Shown piece by piece: positions 25,101-35,600 of a stretch of 64,000 bases of DNA. The stretch is from Apium graveolens. Taxonomy: Eukaryota > Streptophyta > Magnoliopsida > Apiales > Apiaceae. The notes beneath the pieces were generated by a model that made no database searches, was not told the DNA's origin, and saw nothing but the letters and a program-made list of their open reading frames with translations. The position numbers and the translations under genes are program-made. Numbering within the stretch: position 1 is the stretch's first letter; each line of letters starts with the position of its first letter. The stretch is from assembly GCF_009905375.1 (NCBI RefSeq), contig NC_133652.1:21463262-21527261 (forward strand). The letters run 5' to 3'.

Positions 25101-25517
25101 CCAGATTTCTTCAATTGATGCTCTACTCATCAGACAGATTGCAGAACCATCAGTACTTGTTAAAAGCTTTGCTTCATAGATGTTACCACGCCTGTATCCT
25201 TTCAGAACAACTTTGCCTGTAGATTTACTTACAACTTCACAGTGTTCTTCAAAGAAATCCACATAATAACCTCTGTCACAGATTTGACTAACACTCAGCA
25301 GATTGTGTTTAAGTCCTGAGACCAGAGCTACTTCTTTAATGATGACATTCCCAAGATTGATATTGCCATATCCCAATGTTTTTCCAATGTTTCCATCTCC
25401 ATAAGAAACACTTGGGCCAGCCTTCTCCACAAAGTCTGATAGCAGGGCTTTATTTCCAGTCATATGTCCTGAACATCCACTGTCCAGAACTAGGATGTTT
25501 TTCATATTATCCTGCAA
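22167..25517 (-). pseudogene. pol: Copia A pol: protease, integrase, RT, RNase H
   Basis: Domains in order: aspartic protease (LDSGCSGHMTG near 25490), GAG-pre-integrase zinc region (HKKLSHLNF near 25095), then integrase with D (LHVDLFG near 24900), D (RSDNGTEF near 24710) and E (VVERKNR near 24605). RT follows with [17 protein letters not shown] near 23500 and active site YVDD near 23120. Copia RNase H includes [20 protein letters not shown] near 22640 and ends with the segment VPTDQQLADIFTKPL. All blocks share one frame. In-frame TAG codons at 23811-23813 and 22461-22463 each stand where copia B or the family has tryptophan. A YFPGL motif replaces the usual YFLGL. Confidence 0.93.
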
Positions 25518-27869
25518 TCACAAAGACCGCTAATGATTAGTTTTAAGGACCCAGACATGCTTGGATCCTTTGGCCTTATTAAGTCTGTTAACATTTGCAG
25601 CGGATTTAGCATCAGAGTTTATGTTAACATTTTTCTTATTAGAATTTACACTATCAGACTTTGAATCAGAACTTACACTAGAAGGAACAATGGTAACTTT
25701 CTTTAAAGAAGGTTTTATTTGATAATAATCATAGTACAGACAATGATATTCCTTACAAGTATAAATGGAATGCCATAAACTACCACAATGAAAACAAGGA
25801 TTTTGTGGCTTATATCTAACAGACTGACTCTTAACTCCTGACTTTGAAGGTAAGGAGTTTATGTTCTTATTCTTCCGGCAAAAAGAAGCCAGATGGTTAG
25901 AACTTCCACAGTTATAACATATTTTCCTAGGAGCTTTAGGAACAGGCATATAATCATTGCTTTTATTCACACCTTCCTTTCCATTCCTATTTTTCCTAGG
26001 TGATTTTATCTTGTTTGCATTCTTAACATCTTTCAGATTATGCTTAAGCTGCTTTTTAGTCATTAAGCCTACGTTTACTTCAGTTATCTTTTCCTGTTTT
26101 AGTTTGTCACAAGTTAATTCCTTTTTAACTTCTGATTTCTCATTATCAGACTTTACAGCTACAAACTTAACAGGCTTTAGCTTAGATTTTTGTTTAACAA
26201 CTATAGGCTTAACATCTACAGTTCCTTTATCATTCTTATCCTCTCTATAACCTAAGCCCTCTTTCCAGTTTTCACTACTTAACAAATTCTGAGTTGTTCT
26301 GCCAGAGTTAGTCCAAGTCCTGATTATCTCTCTTTCTTTTTCTAACTCAGCTTTTAGAGATTCATTCATTTTAAGCACTTCATCCCTAACATAGAAAGCA
26401 TCATCTCTATCTTTCTGAGTTTGATGGAACATGACTAACTCTTTTTCTAAATAATCATTCCTCTTTTTGCAAGCAAGATTTTCAGAAGTTAATCTTTCAC
26501 ATGTTAAAGTTTGATCTCTATAACTAATGAACATGGTTTTAAGATATCTTCTCAACTCATTAATATCATCAGTATGAAAAGCATAAGTAGTTTGAGGTAC
26601 CTTTAATTCAGCAGCTTCAGAACTGCTTTCAGCCCTTGCCTTATCAGCATTTGCCATCAAGGCATAATTCTCCTCACTTTCAAAATCTGAGGTGTCTGTC
26701 CAGCTTTTCTTCTTTGTGACAAGAGCCTTGCCTTTGTCACTCTTCACTTTCTTGCAATTAGGAGATATGTGGCCTTTCTCACCACAGTTGTAGCATTTGA
26801 CATTTGTATAATCTCCTCTGTCAGACTTTCCTCCTCTTCCCTCAGATTTTCTGAAATTCTTCTTATCAGAATTGTTGCCTTTCCTGGAAAACTTCTTTCC
26901 CTTCCTGAACTTCCTGTATGCAATCTTTGTGATCCCTTTCACCATAAGAGCACACAGCTTCATCATCTCTTCATCAGCATCCGTCTCAGGTAAGCTTTCA
27001 GATTATGAGTCATCATCACTTTCAGAACTTGATGACTCGGTATCAGACTTTGTGAAGAGAGCTTTACCCTTGTCTTTCCTTGAGGTAGCTGCCTTGGGGG
27101 ATTCTTCTTCAGCCTTAAGAACAACTGTCCTTGACTTTCCTCCTTTCTTCTTGCTTCTTTGTTCCATCTCAAGTTCATGAGTCTTGAGCATTCCATAAAT
27201 TTCATCAAGAGTTGTTTCATCAAGATTATAGTTGTCTCTTATTGTTGTTGCCTTCAAATCCCAGCATTCAGGAAGAGCTAACAGGAATTTAAGGTTTGAA
27301 TCTTCAAGATCATACTCCTTATTAACCAGTGACAAACCATTCAAGAGTTTGACAAATCTATCATATAAATCAGTCAATGACTCATTAGCCTTTGAGTCAA
27401 AGTGTTCATACTCTTGAGTGAGTATTGTCTTCCTGTTCTTCTTGATCGTATCCGTTCCCTGACATCTTATTTCCAAAGCATCCCATATCTCCTTTGCAGT
27501 CTTGCAGTTTATTACCCTATTTGACATTACATTATCAATAGCACTATGTAGTAAGTGTCGTACCTTAGCATCCTTAGCAATTGATGCGATATCTTCAACA
27601 GTGTAATTACTCTTCTCCTTTGGTACAGACTTTGTTGCTTCACCTGCAACTGCAACAGCAAGCTTGGTTGGTTTGTGAGGCCCTTCCTTGATTCTATCAA
27701 GATATTCTAGATCTGTAGCTTCCAGAAACATGGTCATCCTCACCTTCCATATGGCATATTCAGATGGTCTCAATATGGGAACTCTAATAGTCTCATATCG
27801 GCTTTGAATTTGTGTCTTTGGAGGTTCTTCAGTTTTGGTGGGCTTAGTTGGAGTTTCTGTTTCAGACAT
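25518..27869 (-). pseudogene. gag: Copia A gag with three zinc knuckles
   Basis: The start is MSETETPTKPTKTEEPPKTQ at 27869, just after the primer-binding site. The capsid-like copia gag domain (UBN2 type) occupies about 27760-27150. A Ser/Asp-rich stretch follows and then three CCHC knuckles: CYNCGEKGHISPNC (about 26795), CYNCGSSNHLASFC (about 25915) and CFHCGSLWHSIYTC (about 25785). One in-frame TAA at about 27000 splits the N-terminal part. Before the protease there are a TAG at 25527-25529 and a TGA a few codons later, in the same frame as pol. They are either lesions or a gag-pol control point. Confidence 0.9.
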
Positions 27870-27910
27870 GATTGTGTTTGGATCTTAAACTGTTTGTGTG
27901 TTAACAGATA

Positions 27911-27923
27911 GGCTCTGATACCA
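27911..27923 (-). other. Copia A primer-binding site (initiator Met tRNA)
   Basis: The minus strand reads TGGTATCAGAGCC two bases after the 5' LTR. This matches the complement of the 3' end of plant initiator methionine tRNA, the standard copia primer. Confidence 0.92.
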
Positions 27924-27925
27924 CT

Positions 27926-28519
27926 TGTTAGGTCACACACACACTGTAGAGGGGGTGAATACAGTGTATAGTATAATCAAATCAAACTTTAATAACTCAA
28001 GTAACAGAAAACAAACTTTATTGAAACAATAAACTCTGTTACGGTATAGAACTGTTATCTCTCAGTGATGAACAAATATCACGAGAGCTGCTAGGGTTAC
28101 AATAAATAATCTTCTCGATTGTGATAACACTAATAGTGTAAACCCTATGTCTGTGTTTATATACTACACAGTTACAAGATAATCACTAATTGATATGGAA
28201 TATAATTCTGCTTCCTAAAATATATCAATCAGATATCTTTTCTTCCAAGTATTCTATTTTTCATAGAATTCCATCTTCATGCATATCTCTTCTTATGTTT
28301 GTCTCGATCTTTTTTCCTTTAACCAGCTGCCATCCTTATCTGAACGTCCTTCAGTACTTAAGTTCTGATATCCATCTTCTGATAATTATCTCCTGATAAT
28401 ATAAGTACTGATATCCTTAAGTCCTGACTTTCAGTAAGTACTGATTTATCCTGTTTAAGTAATATCTGAAAACTAAACATAAATCACATTAGCCATGACA
28501 TTATCAAATATATCTAACA
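27926..28519 (-). repeat. 5' LTR of copia A
   Basis: 594 bp, TG...CA ends, about 97-98% identical to the left LTR by eye. The right target duplication ACCAT follows at 28520-28524. Confidence 0.95.
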
Positions 28520-28554
28520 ACCATAAAGCCACCTAAAATCACATTACAATATAC

Positions 28555-29095
28555 ATTCAGTTAAAGATCTAAATTAAAGTCTGGTTCCTAGGGTTTAAAC
28601 TCCGTGATTTAGGGCCTAAAGGTCCTAACCACGAACCCTAAACCCTAACCCATTATGTATCATATCAATTTCATTTAAACACTTAGAAACCCAATTAGGG
28701 ATTAATAAACCCTAAAATATTAAAAAGTGCTAAATTAAAATCTTAAAGGAAAATAAAGTCTGGTTGTTAGGGTTTAGGGCCTAAAGGTCATAAACCCTAA
28801 CTCGTTATGTATCATATCAATTTCATTTAAATGATTCTAAAACCCGATTTGGGGATTAATAAACCCTAAAAGATTAAAAAAAAGTGCATAATTAAAATCT
28901 TACAGGAAAATAAAGTATGGAGGATTTAGGGCCCTAAACCCTAGATAAAATTAGGGTTTAGGTTTCATGGTTTAGGGCCTTCCTAAACCACGAACCCAAA
29001 CCTTAACCCATTTCATATTATATCATGTTCATTTTAACACTTTTAAAACCCTATTTGGAGATTAATGAACTTTAAATTATTAAAAAGTGCTAAAT
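28555..29095. repeat. Intronic repeat with telomere-like motifs
   Basis: Within PMD intron 2 a unit containing ATGTATCATATCAATTTCAT, GATTAATAAACCCTAAAA and TAGGGTTTAGGGCCTAA repeats about three times. Starts lie at about 28655, 28807 and 29015, so spacings are about 152 and 208 bp. A partial copy precedes them. Many CCCTAAA/TTTAGGG words are present, but they are interspersed rather than in uninterrupted arrays. Confidence 0.8.
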
Positions 29096-29955
29096 TACCT
29101 GAGTTCATGTGGAATTGTAGGTTGTCCCTCCCATAAACGATTATCAAATAAAGGGACAGGGGTGTGAGTGGGAGCAAGAGTGGGTAATCTCTCCCACGCC
29201 CATAACTGCAACAATATAAGACAACCAGCTATCTCATCAACATCTGTCATGCTTGCCTTGCATAAGTCCTTATACAAATATGCAAGAATTGCAACCCCTC
29301 AAGCATAATCTCCACATCTGTCTAGGTCAAGAAGAAAATGCAGAAACATGGGATAGAAGATACCTCACGAATGAGCAGTAAACAGTACACCGCCACATAG
29401 ATGAACTAAATAACATAACACCTGAAACCGAATATAATCTGCTGATGCATCATGTGGTAAATGGGGTGGAGCACATGAAGAAATAAAGGTCAAACAAACT
29501 CTATATCCATTCATGTCTTTCTTCGGATCGGGAGTGCTTCCAAATATCTCACCAACATAAGTAGACCAAGTAATACCAGGGCCAGGGGTGACATAAGAAA
29601 TAACAACATCACCATCAACAGGAAGCCCTTAAAGAATAGCTACATCTTGCAAAATAATAGTGACCTCTCCCATAGGCAAGTGAAAGGTATGAGTCTCTGG
29701 CCGCTATCTCCCAACGGGAGCTGATATGAGACTCCAATCAAGTTGTAAAGATGCCACCCAGACTACACCGTAGAAACCAGTAGCCTGAAGCAAAGGAACC
29801 ATATGAACATCCATCGGGGGAAGATCATCTTGATTATTAGGATTTTTACATCGACACTTTAACATATCACCGCCCTCTAACCTCCAAATATCAGAAGATC
29901 TGTGTGAATCCTGGAGATGAAGAAGTGTAGTGTTAACAGGGCCCGGATGCACATC

Positions 29956-31411
29956 CTGTAAACATATATATGTACAAGTTAAAAAATGTGCATACATATT
30001 ATTTCAATTAATATGATACAATAAAGTAGAGTAGACACATAAACTCGTTCATAAGCATACTATGCATGATAGATTTATGTTAAAGGATGGACAATCGACA
30101 ACATCAACAATAAAATCTGACTATCACGTTATATTAAAAAATATAAGGACATTTTGTCTGGTATAATACATCAGATATGGAATGATACACATGGATTATC
30201 TTGAACATATCGCATACACATCCTTGTCATTTACATAAAAACTCATTTCAGACAGAAAGCTAAAAAAAATAAAAAAGTTCATTTCTGACAGAAAGCTAAG
30301 AAACTACAGAAGCAGTAGTCTTTCGAATACGACTATTATCCTCCTCATTTCAAACATAAACTAGGAAAGCTCAACAATTGGTTACTATTTCATGCAGCTT
30401 TCATTCACAAAGTAACCTACTTATCCTCAACCTAGTAAAGCAATGAGATGACACTACTGGCCATTTTATCTTTATTCAAGGTTTTATATTACATCCTTTA
30501 AAGTCTACAGTGCATATAAAACTGAATGAATTTATTTTAAAATTGTATAAAACTCAAGGAGATATTACCCTAGCTAAAATACTGATTAATAGTCTACATT
30601 CCTGAAACTGTCATAAACCACCAATTTAAACGTGAACCTCTCAGTAATTTATACTATTATTAATATTCAAGACCAGGGCACCACTGTATGTTGTAGCTTT
30701 ACACTGCACCTTATGCATTAGGGACAGGGTTTTGGATTACTCTTTGTCTCTGCTAACTTAATATTCTCGCAGCCATGACCACCTGCTAAAGTATGTTCTT
30801 AGTTTAGAGCTAATTTCTAAGTAATCAACTCCTTCCTATCCTTACTTCCATTCTAACTAAGAGAACTCCTTATTTTACCAGAAACTGTGAATACAACATT
30901 TTAGGAGTTAATTCGTAAAAAAAACAATTTTAGGTTTTAGGAGTTGCTTCGTAAAAAACAATTTTAGTCTGAGAATGACTTTTATGCTACATTGTTCAAC
31001 ACAACAAAAATTGCAGAATAAATGTCACACCCTTACCCTTTTTTGACTTACTGAAAATTATAATAAATAGAAAAGATCACATAAGGATGAAGGGAAATCT
31101 CCCCAACCCAGCTATAAAACGAAATAAAGACAGCAGAAGCCTTATCGATACAAAACCTGCAACTATGCAATACAATGAAGATTGGGCGAATCTGTCATTA
31201 TTCTATATAATTAAAAGTGGGTGAATTTGATGATGATCACGAAGTACGTCTCATTCATCGTTCATCAAATTCACAAACAACCACAACAACAATACAACAT
31301 ATACATACAACGTTATATATGCACAGAACAAAAGCACATATATGAAACTAAATAAATTTGAATTACAAGAACATAAAACTCCAAAATTTGCAGAAAAAGC
31401 ACAGTATTTAC
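29956..31411 (-). other. PMD intron 1
   Basis: This AT-rich stretch of about 1.46 kb lies between exon 1 and exon 2. The donor (GTAAAT) and acceptor (TTTACAG) are on the minus strand. No other gene is seen in it. Confidence 0.65.
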
Positions 31412-31925
31412 CTCAAGATTCATGATTGTTGTAGGGAGGAATCAAAATATATAAACATAATTGATTTTGAAGCTCTGCGTGTAAATACCACAATCTTCAC
31501 CTCCTACCTCTCTTGTTAAGCATGAAGACCGTTTGTAACGCCCTCCAAATCTGGGGTCTAGATCCGGGGGTTACTTGCTAATCACCAAACCAATACAAAC
31601 ATGTATGCTAATTATAAATATATATATATATCCATTTTTATGTATCCAGGATCTTTTCAGGTTGAGGTATGGAAACAAGAACGACATACTAACTTTATTA
31701 CAAATTCAAATATAAAATCTCACCAAACTCTCTGTATTACAAACCATTGTCTAAACAAGTTTTAAAACTAAATTCATTTTATTCAAACACACACCACATA
31801 TATCTACACCTCAAGGTTCATGATTGTTGTAAGGAGGAATCAAAATATATAAACATAATTGATTTTGAAGCTCTGTGTGTAAATCCCACAATCTTCACCT
31901 TCTACCTCTCTTGTTAAGCTCTGCG
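31409..31925. repeat. Duplicated PMD exon 1 region flanking an LTR fragment
   Basis: A segment of about 115 bp (31409-31525) that includes exon 1 is repeated at about 31806-31920 with few changes. Between them, 31535-about 31800 starts with TGTAACGCCC and contains GATCCGGGGGTTAC, the end of a chromovirus-type LTR in minus orientation. In the outer copy the ATG is kept but the splice donor is altered. Confidence 0.7.
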
Positions 31926-31984
31926 TTTAAACCTAATTGTTCTCTAGAATAGAACTGGTGAAAGAGATTTTTCTTATTTAAAAT

Positions 31985-32115
31985 AAAAAGAGAAAAACGC
32001 TGAACGATCTAGCATTTATCTAGTTGGAAAAACGCTATAATATCTAGTGCGGTGAAATGACATTTTGGGCCTTATTCCATCAACATGATATTTTGGGCAT
32101 TTTTTTGTCAAATGA
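31985..32115. repeat. MULE right terminal repeat
   Basis: It contains AAAACGCT blocks (about 31993 and 32028) followed by TGAAATGACATTTTGGGCC (32053-32071), the inverse of the left end. Two further ATTTTGGGC copies lie at about 32091 and 32120, so the exact end is ambiguous. Confidence 0.6.
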
Positions 32116-32620
32116 TGACATTTTGGGCTATCTCTTATTATTTATACGTTCGATTCTGATCCGGAAACAAAATGGAGTAATACTTGTTTTATTTTTCAAT
32201 AATTTTGCAATCTCCAAAGAGTAAAATAATTTATAATATAATAATATAATTTATTTGTATTTTAATAAAAATATAGTTGATTATTTAACAATATTATAAT
32301 TATTTTTGAATAAATTTACATATAAATTAAATAAACTTAGTTTTAATTTATAAAAACTAAATTATGTGAGTTCGTATGATTAACATGTTTTTTTTAAGAA
32401 TTCAAAGCTTAATTTCAATATTAACAATAAAAAATTAGATATGGGGGTGTTAAAGTAAGTGTATTTATTTAATTTATCAAAAAAGTAAGTTTATTTATAT
32501 GATTATTTGATTGTCATAATCTTAAATGATAAGTAGCTTGTATAAAATAAAAAAATATATAATAATTTCCTATTTGAATAATAAAATTTTATATTTAATT
32601 GATTTGAGATATGAGTTTTG

Positions 32621-35600
32621 TGATATCCCGTATTTTAAGGAATTAATATTATTATTATTTGGATAATTCCATGTGATTGTTTCGATTTTAAAGTAATAAA
32701 ATTATGGATATTTTATTTATGTTTGATGAGTTCGTGTCTTTAAATGGTCAATGTGTTAATTGGTAGTTTGGTATCGATCTCTTTTGGTACTCCAAATAAA
32801 TCTACTTATTCTTAATACTTTTAAAATTTTATAAAAGGTCGATCATTTTATCGACATCGGTAAATTGAGTTCGGTTTTTAACTTGGGGATCAAGTGGATA
32901 ATTTTATCCCCGCCAAAATTATATTTGATTTTTATCAAGATTCGCCCTCGTAGCGGGTGAATTGTGAAAACATCCAAAAATAATATTTAACGACTATTTT
33001 GTTACGTGTTAAGTGAATATTTATGTGTTTATTATTTTTTAAAATATGTCTTGCCATGATTTAACATGTGATTGAATTATATGTGGTCTCATAAGGACCG
33101 TCATATTTTTTGGATATTTGTTATCTGTTTAAAATGTATTAATATGAAATTATACGCAATTTGGATGCGTGTCAAAGTACGTTTATTACATGGTACCTGT
33201 TTTGTCTCGATTTGTGTGCAATTGCATATGTTATATATGTTTTCGAGGTTTAATGTTAATTTTGAAAATATTTCGGTCTCGTAAAAATGATCGAATCAGA
33301 CCCCGACTGGGACGTCAAAACCACCAAAATTCGTATTTTGATTTTTAAAAAATCAAAGATCTTTCGAAAATTCATTTTTTTTGCAATTTTGGAATATTCA
33401 GAATTTTTGGAAAATTTTGGTATAAATATTGTATTTATTTAAAAAAATTAAAAAATTTCCCTGTATTGTATTTATTTTAATATTGTTCTTCATTTTACTA
33501 CGAATTGGGTTCTTGATTTTCAGGAGTTTTTGGTTATTTTTGATGTTAGGATTAGCTTTGCCATTATTAACAGCGTCGATTCATGTATAAATTTGAATGG
33601 TTTTATTGTTGGATGATATAAGTCGAGTTTCAAGGTTATATCATTTTTTTAAAAAAAATTGAGATTATTCATATTTTGGTTGTAAGTTTTGATCATAAGG
33701 ATTGATTATACGTTTCATAAGCTTCGTTTTGATATATAGATGGTCGAATATGGTTGTCGTTTAATGCCTCGCCGGAAAATTATTGAAACTCACCGATTTT
33801 TGCACGGATTTTGGCCGATTTTTATGATTGTTGGTTCGTTTATTGTTGTTGTTGTGTTATTCGAGTTGTTGGGTTGATTTATGACATGAATATGTCAAGA
33901 CCCATTCGAAACCGTGATGTTTTGAGTACTTGAGAGCTTCACCGGAGGGTTATCCAATTCCGATCAAGTCACCGAAGAAGATGACCGGAATCTGGGCATC
34001 ATTATTGTGTTCTCGAAGCATTCATGCTCAAGAACGCGTTTGATCTTCAAAACTTGAAATTTTAATTCAAGAAGCGTTTTTTTACCCAATTTTTTTAAAA
34101 AAAATCTAAAATTTGAAAAAACAATTATTTCTAATTTTTTATTCTTACAGTTATTTATATAAATTAGGATTAGTATTTAATTAATTTGGATATTCAATTA
34201 TTTATAATAATAATTGAATTATTCTTATTAATTCTTTATTAAATAGGCCGTTAATCTGACTTAAATGAAACGAACGCGTCTAGATTAAGAAAAATATTCT
34301 GCTTCTTTTAAAAAAAACTTTCGAGACACAAATCCTTTTGAATCGAAAGGTCGCCTATTTTGTAAACGTTTCTGAGTCGCGTATTGACTGAAATGTCATA
34401 TTTTGACCCGTTTTCGATTTTAAAAATACCGAGACCTACCTTTTGACGAACTAAGTCATGTGTTATATGAATTATGTGATACGTGAATTATGTGTTTACA
34501 TGCGTACATGGGTTAAGTCTCTTGTGTTTAATTATATTCTTTATATGCGGGCTATCATATGGGTAGACGATACGTCGAGTAATTATCATTTAGACGATTA
34601 AAGTGTTATATTTTAATTATAGATGTGGATGGTTCGAAACGATCATGACCAGACGGAATAAACGAAGAGTAAAGTTTAAGAGTATTGAAGATTGGTGTAA
34701 TATCCCGTAATTTTTAGGATTAGATTAATAATAGAATAATAGAATAAAAAGTATTAAAATTAGAAAAAGACTAGGATTTAAAATTTGGTTTAGACTAATG
34801 GGCCTAAAATTTGGATCAGATTCTAATACGGATAACTTGGTGGTTAAGATATAGGGTTTTGTATTGTTATAAATATACCACATTCGTATTCCTCGTTTCA
34901 ATTATCAAAATTCGTATGGCTCTTCTTAACATTAATCATCAGTTTTGTAAAATTCGTAAAAAATTTATCATAAGTCAAGATTCATTGATTCTGGACTTTT
35001 CGGAAAGGTTTTTTCGTTCTCTATAACTTTCATGTTTCGTATTTTCCAAGAAAACATCATTTAGAGAGTCAAAAAGGCTAAACAAGGATTTGAACAGAAT
35101 TGGAATCATGGGGAAGATCGAGATATTAGATGTTTCGTGTTTGATGGGTTACAAAAGATTGTATGTGTGCATTAATGTGAATTATATGTTTTCGTGATTG
35201 AGGCAAGTAAATTTTCGTCACTCTGTATTATTTGTTTGCTATCTGTTTTGTAAGTAACTACTCGTACTCTGTATTACTTATTTACTTAGGTGTTCCGTAA
35301 ATAACTATTTGTTGCTCCGTATTATTATGTGACGTTTGTTAGATTAGATGTTCTGAATATGTATGTGACTGTTCGTTGCTCCATATTAATTGTGTAACGT
35401 GCCATATTATGTGTGATTAATAAGATAACAAATTTTTGGAAATCCCCAGTCTTAATCATGTACAAGAATTAGAATCCGATCACTGGATAGTGTGATACAT
35501 AGAACTTAGAACTAGTTTGCGCACATTCCGGAACATATCGATACTTTGTCAGGCTTCGGTTTCACTTGACGAGAGACGTAAACTAGCCCCCCATCGAATA

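Larger units (their letters stand above)
14944..28519 (-). mobile_element. Copia A: 13.6-kb SIRE-type LTR retrotransposon
   Basis: The element is complete. It has two 594-bp LTRs with TGTTAG...CTAACA ends, ACCAT target duplications, an initiator-Met tRNA primer site, gag-pol in one frame and a polypurine tract. About 6.6 kb between pol and the 3' LTR carries two accessory ORFs. The long LTR-to-LTR size and ORFs downstream of pol fit the SIRE/Maximus lineage. By eye the LTRs differ at about 14 positions in 594 (near 2.4%), so the insertion is fairly recent. Five in-frame stops in gag-pol make it non-autonomous now. It lies inside exon 3 of the PMD gene. Confidence 0.95.
28520..31423 (-). pseudogene. 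Plant mobile domain (PMD) gene, 5' part (exons 1-3a)
   Basis: PMD proteins are plant proteins often carried by transposons; host members such as MAIN act in nuclear gene silencing. Exon 1 is the 12-nt coding piece at 31412-31423 (MNLE) with a GTAAAT donor. Exon 2 (29099-29955) starts after a TTTACAG acceptor with DVHPGPVNTTLLHLQDSHRS. It holds a conserved GLP/G core near 29630 and the PMD segment DEIAGCLILLQLWAWERL near 29240. The exon-2 length leaves phase 2, and exon 3 (starting 28532) supplies the missing base. After 13 nt it is cut by copia A and resumes at 14938. Four or more in-frame stops fall at expected Trp or Arg codons, so the gene is dead. Confidence 0.82.
9480..32115 (-). mobile_element. 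Large Mutator-like element carrying transposase and PMD gene
   Basis: The two ends match in inverted orientation. GGCCCCAAATGTCATTTCA at 9502-9520 pairs with 32053-32071 (18 of 19 bases), followed inward on both sides by AAAACGCT-type blocks (9537-9544 and 32028-32036). Between them lie a MULE transposase and a PMD gene, both on the minus strand. After subtracting the nested 13.6-kb copia, the element would be about 9.0 kb. Exact outer ends and the expected 9-11 bp target duplication could not be read. A block near 12672-12692 also resembles the terminal sequence, so the transposase might instead belong to a shorter element of about 3.2 kb. Confidence 0.6.

Noticed and set aside
28620..29000. 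Interstitial telomere
   Set aside because: The TTTAGGG words are scattered in both orientations and never form a continuous array.
33072..33284. Small plus-strand ORFs in 32.6-37.4 kb
   Set aside because: They are short, lack domains and lie in LTR sequence.
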